A stretch of 64,000 bases of DNA from Enterococcus canis NBRC 100695 (GCF_001544375.1 NZ_BCQJ01000006.1:124001-188000), one strand, 5' to 3'. Shown: positions 47,426 through 57,594, counted from the stretch's first letter. Notes: generated by a model from the sequence alone, not told the origin. Made by a program: numbers and translations.

Positions 47426-49465
47426 TTATTTTGAAGTTCGTAAAAAGTTCAAATAGCTGCGGACGGTAATGAGATAGAACAAGAGATAAATCAAAACCAA
47501 GAACCCGCAGGCCAATCCTACTAACCAGTAGCCTGAACTGCTGATGACTGCACTATACACTTCTAATGCAAACCCGGCATGACAAATTCCAATCAACATA
47601 GGCGGAAAGAAAATATAGCCTGTTTGCCAATAGATGACGCGTAAAATATCCTGACTTGGAATGCCGATTTTTTTCAGTAAGGCATACCGTTCCTTGGTCT
47701 CATTTTGATCATTATATTGCCGCATTAGTAAGATACTTCCTGTCGCAATCAATGACATGACGCCTAAAAACATCGCCACAAAAATCAGCAGGCCATATTG
47801 GCCTCGAGCATAGCGCAATGCTGGGTAACGCGCAGTAAAGTCCAGGCGACTAACAGTCGTTTCTTGGGCAGATTCCACACCCACTTGATGAGACTGATCG
47901 TCTAGGTACCCCACTAACTTGTCACCGCTGATTTGGTAATTCATAAACAATTCACCGACCCAATCAGCTTTGATTTTTTTATTAAGCAGGTTCCAAGTAG
48001 TGTTTTCATCTTTAATGGTTGCATTGAGATAATGCAACTCATACTCATGTCCCTGCAAAGCCTGATAAGTAGCATCGGTGACGACTAAGGTATCGGAAAG
48101 ATACTTCACCGTGTCATCCCCCAGACTATCACTTTTAATAGCAGCTAATTTCATTTTTTTATTACCAGCTAATACTAACTGGCGGTCAAAATGTAGTTTC
48201 CCACCCATAGCACCTTGCCAATAAGTGAACAAGGCTCCCGTATCATCGGCTAATGACAAGGTTTGGAGGTTAGGAACGACTGCCTTTAATTTTTCATAGT
48301 CTGAAAGCTTCAATAAATTGACTGTACTGGCAAAACGGTCAGACTCAACATTAGACCAATGTTGCTCCAACAAGGCTCCAGTTAACTTATAGGTCACGCT
48401 GACCTCACTGGTAACGGGAATTTTTTGTTCTTCTAATACCGCCTTCAGCTCTGGGTAAGCCTCTTTTCCTACTAGATAGTCGGTGGGATTCGCTTCACCT
48501 ACTGCTTTGATGCCCAAGGTATATAATGACGCCGTCCCCCCAATCATCGCCAAAGCGACACCAATAAAAATCGTGACAAAGGTCAAGGTACTGCGATTAC
48601 GGGTGAAATAATCCCGCAAGTTGCCAATCATCAAAGGCCGCAAATGCTGGTAGTAACGTCCTTCCTTCACTAAACGCATCAATAGAAAAACCGTATGATG
48701 GAAAAACAAATAGGTGCCGACTACACACAGCAATAAAATAAATAATGGTGTGAGTAAGGAAAAGTTTTCACTGACACGATCGGATAATTGCAAGACGATT
48801 TCCACAAAATAGTGAGCTATCAAATAGCCACACAAAATCAATAGTGGGCCAGCAACACCAAAAAACAGCTCTAGCCAGAAGGGTGTTTGGCGTTCCTTCC
48901 CCTTTTTAGTCCGGGACAAATCATCTAAATCAAAACGGTAAATAGTCATTACGCCACGCAGGGAGACAATCACTAATAAAATCAAAAAGACGATGATTGT
49001 TTGGCGCATCGAAGGCCAAGAGATAAAAAAGAGGCTGTCGATCTGCAAAAACATCGCTTTAATCAAAATCATGGCAAATAACTTGGATAGCAATACGCCT
49101 AAAAATAAGCCAATCGCTAGCGCAAAGACGCCAATCACCAGTGACTCTCGTAAAAATAGCAAGGCAATGCGGTATTTTCGCATGCCGAATAATCGGTAGA
49201 TCCAAATTTCATTAATGCGTTTATTCGTATAGAAACGATTGGCCGACCACAGAAAGACCAAAATAATCAAGATAATCAAAACACTACCCAGATTCAAGGC
49301 CCCTTCAATACGTACATTTTGATTGGCACGATGCACCAAGGGTTGGTTATAAGTCAAGGCGCTAAAGCTGTAATAGATCACCACTGCAAAGATCAAGCTA
49401 GCAAAATAAACGAGGTAATCACGAAACTGTTTCCGCAGATTTTTCAGCGCCAGTCTAAAGAGCAT
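47426..49465 (-). CDS. BceB-like ABC transporter permease
   Basis: FtsX-type permease of a peptide-antibiotic detoxification transporter. The 679-residue protein has about ten membrane helices and a large extracellular domain of about 200 residues (roughly 335-565), the arrangement of BceB/VraE proteins that both resist and sense bacitracin- or lantibiotic-type drugs. The FtsX motif IYRLFGMRKYRIALLFLRESL is visible near residue 90. It overlaps the ATPase gene by 11 bases. The drug specificity cannot be deduced. Confidence 0.9.
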   Translation of the reverse strand: MLFRLALKNLRKQFRDYLVYFASLIFAVVIYYSFSALTYNQPLVHRANQNVRIEGALNLGSVLIILIILVFLWSANRFYTNKRINEIWIYRLFGMRKYRIALLFLRESLVIGVFALAIGLFLGVLLSKLFAMILIKAMFLQIDSLFFISWPSMRQTIIVFLILLVIVSLRGVMTIYRFDLDDLSRTKKGKERQTPFWLELFFGVAGPLLILCGYLIAHYFVEIVLQLSDRVSENFSLLTPLFILLLCVVGTYLFFHHTVFLLMRLVKEGRYYQHLRPLMIGNLRDYFTRNRSTLTFVTIFIGVALAMIGGTASLYTLGIKAVGEANPTDYLVGKEAYPELKAVLEEQKIPVTSEVSVTYKLTGALLEQHWSNVESDRFASTVNLLKLSDYEKLKAVVPNLQTLSLADDTGALFTYWQGAMGGKLHFDRQLVLAGNKKMKLAAIKSDSLGDDTVKYLSDTLVVTDATYQALQGHEYELHYLNATIKDENTTWNLLNKKIKADWVGELFMNYQISGDKLVGYLDDQSHQVGVESAQETTVSRLDFTARYPALRYARGQYGLLIFVAMFLGVMSLIATGSILLMRQYNDQNETKERYALLKKIGIPSQDILRVIYWQTGYIFFPPMLIGICHAGFALEVYSAVISSSGYWLVGLACGFLVLIYLLFYLITVRSYLNFLRTSK

Positions 49466-50222
49466 TACCGCGACCTCCTCCACCGATGGCTGCCTGCATA
49501 TCAATCACCTTATTGAAAAAGTCCTTACGATTGCCGTGACGTACCAGCTCTGAAAAAATAGCGCCATCTTTAATGAACAAAATCCGATTGCAGTAGCTGG
49601 CAGTGAAGGGATCATGGGTCACCATCAAAATGGTGGCATCATCTTCAAGATTGATTTCGGTCAAATAGCGCAGTAGCTCGGTTGCCGATTTGGAATCCAG
49701 CGAGCCGGTGGGTTCATCCGCGAAAATCAGCTGGGGCTTCATCACTAACGCACGGGCCGCCGCCACGCGCTGCCTCTGTCCGGTTGAAATTGTCTCGGGA
49801 TAGCTTTTTAATAGCGCCGTTAAGCCTAGCAATTCAGTAACATGTGCTAGCCGCTGCTGAATTTCTTCATAAGGTACTTTATCAACTGCTAGCGGCAGCA
49901 GAATATTATCTTCTACATTAAGAGTATTCAATAAATTGAAATCTTGGAAGATAAAGCCTAGCTTCTCTCTCCGAAAATCACTAAGCTGGCGATCCTTCAT
50001 ACGGGTGATATCTTGGCCGTCGATATAAACAATACCGGAAGTAGGCAACGTGATGGTGGAGATGGACTGTAACAGCGTACTTTTCCCGGCACCACTAGGA
50101 CCCATGATGCCGACAAATTCGCCCTTATCCACTGAAAAACTAATATTATCTAAAATCGTCCGCCGGTTTTGCCGTTGTCCGTATACTTTGGTCAGATGTT
50201 TTACTTCAATGATTGGTTTCAT
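49455..50222 (-). CDS. BceA-like ABC transporter ATP-binding protein
   Basis: 255-residue ATPase (MacB/LolD type) partnering the BceB-like permease. Walker A is GPSGAGKST, the signature is [14 protein letters not shown] (STGQ rather than SGGQ, a variation at the second position), and Walker B is [14 protein letters not shown] chose the ATG at 50222 (AGGGGTG upstream). Usually such genes sit next to a BceRS pair; here the nearest one is 5.7 kb away on the same strand. Confidence 0.92.
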   Translation of the reverse strand: MKPIIEVKHLTKVYGQRQNRRTILDNISFSVDKGEFVGIMGPSGAGKSTLLQSISTITLPTSGIVYIDGQDITRMKDRQLSDFRREKLGFIFQDFNLLNTLNVEDNILLPLAVDKVPYEEIQQRLAHVTELLGLTALLKSYPETISTGQRQRVAAARALVMKPQLIFADEPTGSLDSKSATELLRYLTEINLEDDATILMVTHDPFTASYCNRILFIKDGAIFSELVRHGNRKDFFNKVIDMQAAIGGGGRGNAL

Positions 50223-50330
50223 TTTCTTCACCCCTTTTCATTGTATCAACTTCCCTTCTATAGTACACGAGTTTCCCCTCAATAAGAACTAACGGTTTTG
50301 TCAGACACCATTTTTGTTTTACGCACAAAG

Positions 50331-50339
50331 TTATCCACA
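50331..50339 (+). promoter_or_regulatory. DnaA box upstream of nrdD
   Basis: TTATCCACA, a perfect consensus DnaA box, lies about 170 bases before nrdD and about 110 bases upstream of the BceA-like gene. A single 9-base match can occur by chance. Confidence 0.45.
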
Positions 50340-50392
50340 GGAATAAATAGCATGATACCTTGGGTTTCCCCTCTTATCCCCTGTTTTTACAC

Positions 50393-50449
50393 ACACAATA
50401 TATAGTTATATATTGCGTTTTTTAGAAAAATAGCCCCTATATATGGGTT
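50393..50449 (+). promoter_or_regulatory. NrdR-like box pair upstream of nrdD
   Basis: ACACAATATATAGTTA (50393-50408) matches the NrdR consensus (ACACTATATATAGTGT type) well, and CCCCTATATATGGGTT (50434-50449) matches its core. Their centres lie 41 bases apart, close to four helical turns. NrdR normally binds such tandem boxes to repress nrd genes when dATP is high. Confidence 0.6.
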
Positions 50450-50509
50450 GCGGTTTACGCTAAATTCTATTATCATAAGTAACGAGGAAATAAGAAGGAA
50501 GTGTTGACC

Positions 50510-52708
50510 ATGATGGAAATGAAACATAATCACGATGGCGCGGAGATCATTGCGTTGAACCCGCGACTTACCCAAATGAAGGTCATGAAACGGGATGGCC
50601 GTTTGGTAGATTTCGATGATCAAAAAATTTATGAAGCCTTGTTAAAAGCTGAACAGAAGATCCATGGGCAAGTAGACCCTTTGACACATGAACGAATTCA
50701 AGAGATCGTGGAACGGGTTGACCAAGAATTAGCCGAACGTTTTACGCAAAATGTGAAAATTTACGAAATCCAAAATATCGTGGAACATACACTACTGGAA
50801 AGCAACCAGTATGAACTAGCTGAAGAGTACATCAACTACCGCACACGTCGCGATTTTGAGCGTAGTAAGTCCACTGATATCAACTTTACGATTGGCAAAT
50901 TAATCAATAAAGACCAAACGGTTGTGAATGAAAATGCTAATAAAGATAGTAATGTTTTCAATACCCAACGAGATCTTACGGCTGGTATCGTCGGGAAATC
51001 GATTGGCTTGAAAATGTTGCCGCCACATGTAGCCAACGCTCATCAAAAAGGTGATATCCATTACCATGACTTGGACTACCATCCGTATACGCCTATGACT
51101 AACTGCTGTCTAATCGACTTTAAAGGGATGCTGAATGACGGTTTCAAGATTGGCAATGCTGAAGTAGAATCGCCTAAATCAATTCAAACAGCTACTGCCC
51201 AAATCTCACAAATCATCGCCAATGTGGCCTCTAGCCAATATGGTGGTTGTTCCGCTGACCGCGTGGATGAATTATTAGCACCTTTTGCCGAAAAAAATTA
51301 CCAAAAACACTTAAATGATGCGGCTGAATGGGTCAGCGAACCAGATAAACGCGAGGCTTACGCCAAAGCGAAAACACAAAAAGATATTTACGACGCGATG
51401 CAAAGTTTGGAATATGAAATCAATACCCTATTTACTTCCAACGGACAAACACCATTTACTTCCTTAGGTTTTGGTCTCGGAACTAGCTGGTTTGAACGGG
51501 AAATTCAAAAAGCCATCTTGCAAATTCGCATCAATGGCTTAGGCAGCGAACATCGCACCGCCATCTTCCCGAAACTGATTTTCACCCTAAAACGCGGCTT
51601 GAACTTAGAAGCTGGCGATCCTAACTATGATGTAAAAGAGTTAGCTTTGGAATGTGCCACCAAACGCATGTATCCTGATATCTTAAGCTACGACAAAATC
51701 GTAGAGCTGACTGGTAGCTTCAAAGTGCCGATGGGCTGCCGCTCTTTCTTACAAGGCTGGTGGGATGAAAATGGCGAAGAAATCAATGTAGGCCGGATGA
51801 ACTTAGGCGTCGTAACCTTGAACTTGCCACGGATTGCCTTAGAAGCCAATGGCGACATCGACAAATTCTGGCAAGGCTTAGCTGAACGCCTAACGATTAT
51901 GAAAGATGCTTTAGTTTACCGCGTAGAGCGTTGTAAAGAAGCTACTCCTGCTAACGCACCAATCTTATATATGTACGGCGCTTTCGGTAAACGTTTGAGC
52001 CGTAAAGATGCGGTGAATGAATTATTTAAAAATAAACGGGCTACGGTTTCCTTAGGCTACATTGGTCTTTACGAAGTTGCTTCTGCCTTTTTCGGCGGTG
52101 AATGGGAACATAACCCTGCTGCTAAAGAATTCACTTTAAGTATCGTGAAGGAATTAAAAGCCCATGCCGATGCCTGGGGTAACGAATATGGCTACCATTT
52201 CAGCGTTTACTCTACGCCAAGCGAAAGTTTAACTGACCGTTTCTGCCGCTTGGATACTGAAAAATTCGGTTCTGTAGAAAATATTACCGATAAGGAATAC
52301 TACACGAATAGTTTCCACTATGACGTTCGCAAAAATCCAACGCCATTTGAAAAACTAGACTTTGAAAAAGACTATCCTAAATATTGTTCTGGCGGCTTTA
52401 TCCACTACTGTGAATACCCAATGCTGCAACAAAATCCTAAAGCCTTGGAAGCTGTTTGGGATTATGCCTATGACCGTGTTGGATACCTAGGTACTAATAC
52501 ACCAATCGATCATTGCTACGAATGTGGCTTTGAAGGTGACTTCACGCCAACCGAACGCGGCTTTGAATGTCCTGAATGTGGCAATCATGATCCAAGTACT
52601 TGTGACGTGGTGAAACGTACCTGTGGCTATCTAGGTAACCCGCAAGCTCGTCCGATGGTTCACGGCCGTCATAAAGAAATCTCTTCCCGCGTTAAACATA
52701 TGAAATAA
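50510..52708 (+). CDS. nrdD: Anaerobic ribonucleoside-triphosphate reductase NrdD
   Basis: Class III reductase that makes deoxyribonucleotides without oxygen. The 732-residue protein has an ATP-cone regulatory domain (about 15-110, KVMKRDGRLVDFDDQKIYEAL), the catalytic barrel (CCLIDFKGML; SQYGGCSADRVDE), a zinc site (CYECGFEG and CPECGNHD), and the glycyl-radical site RTCGYLGNP near the C-terminus. I chose the ATG at 50510 (AAGGAA upstream). nrdG follows 80 bases later. Confidence 0.97.
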   Translation: MMEMKHNHDGAEIIALNPRLTQMKVMKRDGRLVDFDDQKIYEALLKAEQKIHGQVDPLTHERIQEIVERVDQELAERFTQNVKIYEIQNIVEHTLLESNQYELAEEYINYRTRRDFERSKSTDINFTIGKLINKDQTVVNENANKDSNVFNTQRDLTAGIVGKSIGLKMLPPHVANAHQKGDIHYHDLDYHPYTPMTNCCLIDFKGMLNDGFKIGNAEVESPKSIQTATAQISQIIANVASSQYGGCSADRVDELLAPFAEKNYQKHLNDAAEWVSEPDKREAYAKAKTQKDIYDAMQSLEYEINTLFTSNGQTPFTSLGFGLGTSWFEREIQKAILQIRINGLGSEHRTAIFPKLIFTLKRGLNLEAGDPNYDVKELALECATKRMYPDILSYDKIVELTGSFKVPMGCRSFLQGWWDENGEEINVGRMNLGVVTLNLPRIALEANGDIDKFWQGLAERLTIMKDALVYRVERCKEATPANAPILYMYGAFGKRLSRKDAVNELFKNKRATVSLGYIGLYEVASAFFGGEWEHNPAAKEFTLSIVKELKAHADAWGNEYGYHFSVYSTPSESLTDRFCRLDTEKFGSVENITDKEYYTNSFHYDVRKNPTPFEKLDFEKDYPKYCSGGFIHYCEYPMLQQNPKALEAVWDYAYDRVGYLGTNTPIDHCYECGFEGDFTPTERGFECPECGNHDPSTCDVVKRTCGYLGNPQARPMVHGRHKEISSRVKHMK

Positions 52709-52710
52709 AC

Positions 52711-52762
52711 CAGTTTTGATCCGCATCCGGCTGCTAGTGGATGCGGATCTTCTTAAAAACTG
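52711..52762 (+). other. Intercistronic hairpin between nrdD and nrdG
   Basis: GATCCGCATCC and GGATGCGGATC form a perfect 11-bp stem, extended outward by CAGTTTT with AAAACTG. The tail on the plus strand has no long T run, so it is more likely an mRNA-stabilising or partly terminating element. Confidence 0.65.
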
Positions 52763-52788
52763 TTTTCCAATAGAAAGAAGGCATCTCC

Positions 52789-53385
52789 ATGAATAATCCG
52801 CAACCAAAAGAGTGGCTTTCCCAAGAATACAGTCAACAACGGATCGCTGACTATAAGCCTTTTAATTTTGTCGACGGCGAAGGCGTACGTAATAGTCTCT
52901 ATGTCAGCGGCTGTCTCTTCGCTTGTGAGGGCTGTTTTAATAAGGCCGTCCAAAATTTCCGCTACGGCACGCCTTTTACCAATGAACTCCTAGAAACTAT
53001 CATCACGGACCTTAGTCACGATTACGTACAAGGGCTAACCCTGTTAGGTGGCGAACCCTTTCTAAATACTGAAGTCTGCCTACAAGTAGTCCAAAAAGTC
53101 CGAGAAGTCTTTGGTACCAGCAAAGATATTTGGAGCTGGAGCGGCTATACATTTGAAGAGTTATTGCTGGAAAGCGACGATAAGCTAGCCTTGCTGCATA
53201 GTATCGATATTTTAGTGGACGGCCGTTTTGAACTAGCCAAGCGCGACCTAAAATTACAATTCCGCGGTAGCAGTAATCAACGAATCATTGATGTCCAAAA
53301 ATCCTTAGCTGCTGGTCAAGCCGTTATCTGGGAAAAGTGTGTCGATGGCACGGAAACCTACGAACAAATCAAAAAAAGCATTTAA
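52789..53385 (+). CDS. nrdG: Anaerobic ribonucleotide reductase activating protein NrdG
   Basis: Radical-SAM enzyme that puts the glycyl radical on NrdD. The 198-residue protein has the CX3CX2C cluster (GCLFACEGCFNKAVQ), GGEPF for SAM binding, and the DGRFELAKRDLKLQFRGSSNQR stretch typical of NrdG. It is in an operon with nrdD, followed by a strong terminator. Confidence 0.96.
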   Translation: MNNPQPKEWLSQEYSQQRIADYKPFNFVDGEGVRNSLYVSGCLFACEGCFNKAVQNFRYGTPFTNELLETIITDLSHDYVQGLTLLGGEPFLNTEVCLQVVQKVREVFGTSKDIWSWSGYTFEELLLESDDKLALLHSIDILVDGRFELAKRDLKLQFRGSSNQRIIDVQKSLAAGQAVIWEKCVDGTETYEQIKKSI

Positions 53386-53397
53386 TTGCGGTAGTAC

Positions 53398-53441
53398 AAG
53401 ACCCCCTGACAACAATTACTAAAATGTTGTCAGGGGGTCTT
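53398..53441. terminator. Intrinsic terminator between nrdG and the amino-acid permease gene
   Basis: A perfect 17-bp stem (AAGACCCCCTGACAACA and TGTTGTCAGGGGGTCTT) lying between converging genes. The plus-strand tail is TGTTATAT and the minus-strand tail GTACTACC, so T runs are weak and the strong stem would do the work. Confidence 0.75.
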
Positions 53442-53454
53442 GTTATATCGATTC

Positions 53455-54837
53455 TTATTTCTGATTCATAGCGCTGTGGCGGTAGCCATAGCCAAAGTAA
53501 ATAGCTAAACCAATTACCAAGGCAATCGCAAACACGATCCAAGTAGTAGTGGTCAACTGAATCATTAGAATAATACAAGCAATAATCGAAATGATTGGTA
53601 ACACGGGAACCCACGGCATTTTGAACTCATGGGCACTGGGAGCACCTAACATCTTCCGCAGCCGGATAATCCCCACGGCCATTAAAATCAGATACATGAG
53701 GCTCACGATATTGGTAAATTCTGCCAATAGCTCCATAGGAAAGACACCAGCAAAAATCATGGCACAAACACCCGCTACATAAGTTGCTTTTTTAGGTGTT
53801 CGTCTTTTTTCATCAATTTCGCTCATAAAACGAGGCAATAGGCCGTCCTTACTAATCGCGTAAAGCATGCGGGCTAGGCTATACATCATGGAAATCGTTA
53901 CGGTTAAGAGAGTTAAAATTGCCCCAACCGAAATCACTGCGCCCACCCAGCCTTGGCCGACAAAACGCATCGCAAACGCGACGGGGTCTTTGACACCCAG
54001 CTGATCAAAAGGCACGATGCCGGTTAAAATCAAGGTGACAATTACATACAAAATAGTTGCGAGCGCAATCGACCCAATGATTCCTTTAGGAATGTCCTTT
54101 TGCGGATTTTCCACCTCTTCAGCCGCCATACTGACCGCATCAAAGCCTAGAAAGGCAAAGAACACTAAAGCCGCGCCATTTAAGACGCCAGAAAAACCAA
54201 ACGGCATAAAGGGCTGCCAGTTACCCGGACGGACGTAAAAGATACCCACTATTACAAATAAAGCAATAATCGCAAACTTCACATAAACCATCAGATTGTT
54301 CAACCGCAAAGCAGTCTTGGCCTCTAAGGAAACCCAGTAGGTCACCAAAACCACCACCAACATCGCAATCAAATCAACATAGGTGCCGTTTTCACCATTA
54401 TAGGCCGCACTTAATGCCGTCGGAATCGTGATACCGATACTTTCCAGAAACCCATGCACATAACCCGACCAGCCCGAAGCCACCGATGAAACAGCTAAAA
54501 AGAACTCACAGATCACTAACCAACCTGCTAACCAAGCCGTCAGCTCACCAAAGACCACATACATATACGCGTAGGGTCCGCCTAATATTGGGATCCTTGA
54601 AGCAAATTCAGCATAGGCCAGGCCGGATAAAATAATAGCTACTGCCGCTAAGGCAAATGATAAAATCAAAGCAGGTCCGGCATAATTTGCTGAGGCAACA
54701 CCAGTCACCACGAAAATTCCTGTTCCCACGATAGCGCCGATACCTAAGAAAATCAAATCCTTGATTTTTAGGTCGCGCTTCATGGAAATTTGGGCGGCAC
54801 TAGGCGGTTCAATCAACTTTTTCCGAAAAAAAGACAT
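53455..54837 (-). CDS. APC family amino-acid permease
   Basis: Cationic-amino-acid-type transporter (CAT/YfnA-like), 460 residues, 12 membrane helices. Helix 1 has the substrate motif IGAIVGTGIFVVTG, helix 6 FFAFLGFDAVSMAAEEVENPQKDIP. GGAGG precedes the ATG. Preference for a particular amino acid cannot be deduced. It lies downstream of the GRP sugar transporter with a 22-base gap and may be cotranscribed with it. Confidence 0.9.
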   Translation of the reverse strand: MSFFRKKLIEPPSAAQISMKRDLKIKDLIFLGIGAIVGTGIFVVTGVASANYAGPALILSFALAAVAIILSGLAYAEFASRIPILGGPYAYMYVVFGELTAWLAGWLVICEFFLAVSSVASGWSGYVHGFLESIGITIPTALSAAYNGENGTYVDLIAMLVVVLVTYWVSLEAKTALRLNNLMVYVKFAIIALFVIVGIFYVRPGNWQPFMPFGFSGVLNGAALVFFAFLGFDAVSMAAEEVENPQKDIPKGIIGSIALATILYVIVTLILTGIVPFDQLGVKDPVAFAMRFVGQGWVGAVISVGAILTLLTVTISMMYSLARMLYAISKDGLLPRFMSEIDEKRRTPKKATYVAGVCAMIFAGVFPMELLAEFTNIVSLMYLILMAVGIIRLRKMLGAPSAHEFKMPWVPVLPIISIIACIILMIQLTTTTWIVFAIALVIGLAIYFGYGYRHSAMNQK

Positions 54838-54859
54838 AATACTCCTCCAAATTCTCTCC

Positions 54860-55726
54860 TTAAGCTTTCATATACCCTAAAATGATACCACCTAAAATAA
54901 CAAAAAGACAACCTGCAACCACATATCGTAATTCTTTTTTCGTTTTATGCTCGCCTAAAATGAAGATACCACCTAATGTTGAGATGATAATGCCCATTTG
55001 TGATAAGGAGAAACTAATGGCCAGTCCGAGCTTTTGCATCGTCAACAGCATACAGATATTCCCCAATCCCCATAGCAAACCACTCACCATATTTTTAGTG
55101 GCTGCTTTGCTCCATAAAGGTTCTTTCCTTAGCGTAAACAAGCAAGCACCCAGTACCATGCCGACACTTTGCGGTAAGATGATGGCCCAGGGATCTTGAT
55201 GGGCGGCATTGATCAAAATCGTGTAAGAGCCATAGCCAATCGTCGAATAGATCAATGCTTTAAACCCTTTTTGAAAGTCAAACATAGAGGCCTCTGTCTT
55301 AGGTGTTTCGCTACCATCTTGCCGTGCGGTCAAATAGGAACCTAAAATCAAACAGGCCAAAGCCAATGAGCCAAAAACAAAATCACGTCCCTTTTGCCAT
55401 TCATGGAAAAAGACAGCACCGGCCACGGTGTTTAACACCAGTTGCATGCCGGTAGAAATGGGCAGCCCAATCGAAACCCCCATATATTTCATGCCGTGAA
55501 ATTGACCATTCTGCCCCATACTCCAAAACAGCCCCGTAATAATCCCCACGAATAAAACGGTCCAATTCATCGTCGGTTGTAAAATCAAGAAAGTGACGGT
55601 AGAGAAAATCAAAGCCCCTACCGTCATGCCCATCGTTTGCTGATTGGCGCTGCCTCCTAGTTTGCCGCTAACTAAGCCAATGCTACCCCAAGCAAACATC
55701 GGCACTAATGCTAATAGTAATTCCAT
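54860..55726 (-). CDS. GRP family sugar transporter (GlcU/RbsU-like)
   Basis: Ten-helix membrane transporter of 288 residues in the drug/metabolite superfamily. The start LLALVPMFAWGSIGLVSGKLGGSANQQTMG and the FWSMGQNGQFHGMKYMGVS stretch match the glucose/ribose porter family. It probably takes up glucose or ribose non-PTS, driven by protons. The substrate is inferred from family only. Confidence 0.88.
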   Translation of the reverse strand: MELLLALVPMFAWGSIGLVSGKLGGSANQQTMGMTVGALIFSTVTFLILQPTMNWTVLFVGIITGLFWSMGQNGQFHGMKYMGVSIGLPISTGMQLVLNTVAGAVFFHEWQKGRDFVFGSLALACLILGSYLTARQDGSETPKTEASMFDFQKGFKALIYSTIGYGSYTILINAAHQDPWAIILPQSVGMVLGACLFTLRKEPLWSKAATKNMVSGLLWGLGNICMLLTMQKLGLAISFSLSQMGIIISTLGGIFILGEHKTKKELRYVVAGCLFVILGGIILGYMKA

Positions 55727-55810
55727 TTATACTCACCCTTAATTGTCAGATTAAAAAATCAGTCTAGCAGAGAAAACGAGTCCAAAGCAAGAAAAATCCG
55801 GCTAAAAAGC

Positions 55811-55857
55811 AAAAAAGGGTCTGAAACATAACATTTTGCGTTATGTTCTAGACCCTT
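55811..55857 (-). terminator. Intrinsic terminator after the BceS-like gene
   Basis: On the minus strand AAGGGTCT...AACATAAC pairs with GTTATGTT...AGACCCTT (one mismatch), followed by six T. Confidence 0.85.
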
Positions 55858-55889
55858 CCTATCTGAATAAACACTTCTGTTCCAACCAC

Positions 55890-56909
55890 TTATTGATCGT
55901 AATAGGTCAAGGTTGGGAAGGTTAAGGTAACCGTGGTCCCTTTACCAACTTCTGAGTTGACCGTTAATTTATGCCCTAGTTTTTCAGAGAGCTTATCTGC
56001 TAAATACAATCCTAGCCCCGTGGAATGCTGCTGCGCTCGGCGGCCATTTTCACCGGTAAACCCTTTATCAAAGATTCGTCTCAGATCCGCCGGGGGAATC
56101 CCAATACCAGTATCGGTAATAGCTAAATGCACCCCTTTTTGGTCACAACTGACTTTGACTGCGATTTTTCCACCAGGTGGTGTGTATTTCACGGCGTTGC
56201 TAAAAATTTGCTGTAAAATGAAAGCCACCCATTTGGCATCTGTTAAGACCAACTCATCATTTCCCTCAAAGGCATATTGCAAAGAATTTTGGATAAAATA
56301 ATTGCGTTGCTGCTTAACAACTTCCTGTAAAATGCCTTTTATTGAGTATTCTTGAATCAGATAATCGCGAGAAAAACTATCTAGGCGGGCATAATAAAGC
56401 ACCTGCTCCACGTATTCATCGATTTTAGTCAGTTCATTTTCCAGCTGATAATATTTTTGCTCGGGGATATCATCTTCGACACTTTGCAAAAGTAGCGTAA
56501 CTGCGGCTAACGGTACTTTGATCTCGTGAATCCAAGAATCGATATAATCCTTTTGATCCTGCTGACTATTGATTGCTCCCTGCAAGACTTGCTGATGCTC
56601 CGCCAGTAAACTATTCATATATTCCTGTAAAAACAGTTCTTCTTCACTGGTAGCCACTTCCAAATAATTCTGCAAAGAGGCCGGGCCTTCATTTAAATTC
56701 AGGGACTGCCAAAAATAGCGACGCCGACTATAATCGATTCCTAAAAAAAGGACCAGTAAGAGGGCTTCTAAAAGGACTAAATAAATAACCGTACTCACAG
56801 CTAATTCAAACCCAGGCGTCAGCCACATAATCAACACTGTCAGGCCCACAAAGACAAACCAACCGATAAATAAGAGCCAGCGATCCTTTAAATATTTTCG
56901 AATCGTCAT
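55890..56909 (-). CDS. BceS-like sensor histidine kinase
   Basis: 339-residue kinase. Two N-terminal helices (about 13-32 and 37-56) with hardly any extracellular loop identify an intramembrane-sensing kinase. The phospho-histidine lies in SWIHEIKVPLAA, the N box in IFSNAVKYTP, and the G boxes in DTGIGIPPADLRRIF and GLGLYLADKL. Such kinases sense drug flux through a BceAB-type transporter. It follows the response regulator gene by 10 bases. Confidence 0.92.
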   Translation of the reverse strand: MTIRKYLKDRWLLFIGWFVFVGLTVLIMWLTPGFELAVSTVIYLVLLEALLLVLFLGIDYSRRRYFWQSLNLNEGPASLQNYLEVATSEEELFLQEYMNSLLAEHQQVLQGAINSQQDQKDYIDSWIHEIKVPLAAVTLLLQSVEDDIPEQKYYQLENELTKIDEYVEQVLYYARLDSFSRDYLIQEYSIKGILQEVVKQQRNYFIQNSLQYAFEGNDELVLTDAKWVAFILQQIFSNAVKYTPPGGKIAVKVSCDQKGVHLAITDTGIGIPPADLRRIFDKGFTGENGRRAQQHSTGLGLYLADKLSEKLGHKLTVNSEVGKGTTVTLTFPTLTYYDQ

Positions 56910-56919
56910 TTTTTACTCC

Positions 56920-57594
56920 TTATGGCACAATATAGCCTTGGCCGACTTTAGTTTCGATATAGTCCTTGATCCCCGCCTGCTCGATTTTTTTGCGCAAACG
57001 ATTGATATTCACCGTCAAGGTATTATCATCAACAAAGCGCTCATCTTCCCACAAAGCCCGCAACAATTTTTCACGACTCATAATTTTGCCGTGTTTTTTC
57101 ATCAAGATATAGAGCAAACGATACTCATTTTTACTTAGATCAATATTCTCGCCATTGATTTCCATCGTGCCGTTATCCACATTTAACGTGATGCCATTGT
57201 GGGCCATTACTTCGCTAGCGGTTTCGACATAATTATAAGAACGACGCAGTAAGGCATTGATTTTCGCAATCAGCACTTCAATCGAAAAAGGCTTAGTGAC
57301 AAAATCATCCCCACCCATATTCATGGCCATAATCATATCCATATTGGTATTACGGCTGGAAATAAAAATGATGGGTACCTTGGAAACCTCGCGAATCTTT
57401 TGGCACCAATAAAAACCGTCAAAAACGGGAAGATTGATATCTAATAAGATCAAAGCTGGCTGTTCTTGTTCAAAATCTTGGAACACCTTGTTAAAATCGG
57501 TCGTCGCAAATGCTTCAAATTTCCATTTGGTCAACTCTTCGACTATCAAGTTACGGATCGTTTGTTCATCTTCAACAATCATGATCTTTGCCAT
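56920..57594 (-). CDS. BceR-like response regulator
   Basis: 224-residue OmpR-family regulator. The receiver domain has the acidic pocket EDE and phospho-Asp in LILLDINLPVFDG; the winged helix (about 130-224) ends with TVNINRLRKKIEQAG...VGQGYIVP. It probably activates the BceAB-like transporter and possibly dlt. AAGGATG precedes the ATG. Confidence 0.93.
   Translation of the reverse strand: MAKIMIVEDEQTIRNLIVEELTKWKFEAFATTDFNKVFQDFEQEQPALILLDINLPVFDGFYWCQKIREVSKVPIIFISSRNTNMDMIMAMNMGGDDFVTKPFSIEVLIAKINALLRRSYNYVETASEVMAHNGITLNVDNGTMEINGENIDLSKNEYRLLYILMKKHGKIMSREKLLRALWEDERFVDDNTLTVNINRLRKKIEQAGIKDYIETKVGQGYIVP

Noticed and set aside
50283-50345. An origin of replication signalled by the DnaA box
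   Set aside because: Only one perfect box, no cluster, no dnaA/dnaN genes, and no AT-rich unwinding element pattern.
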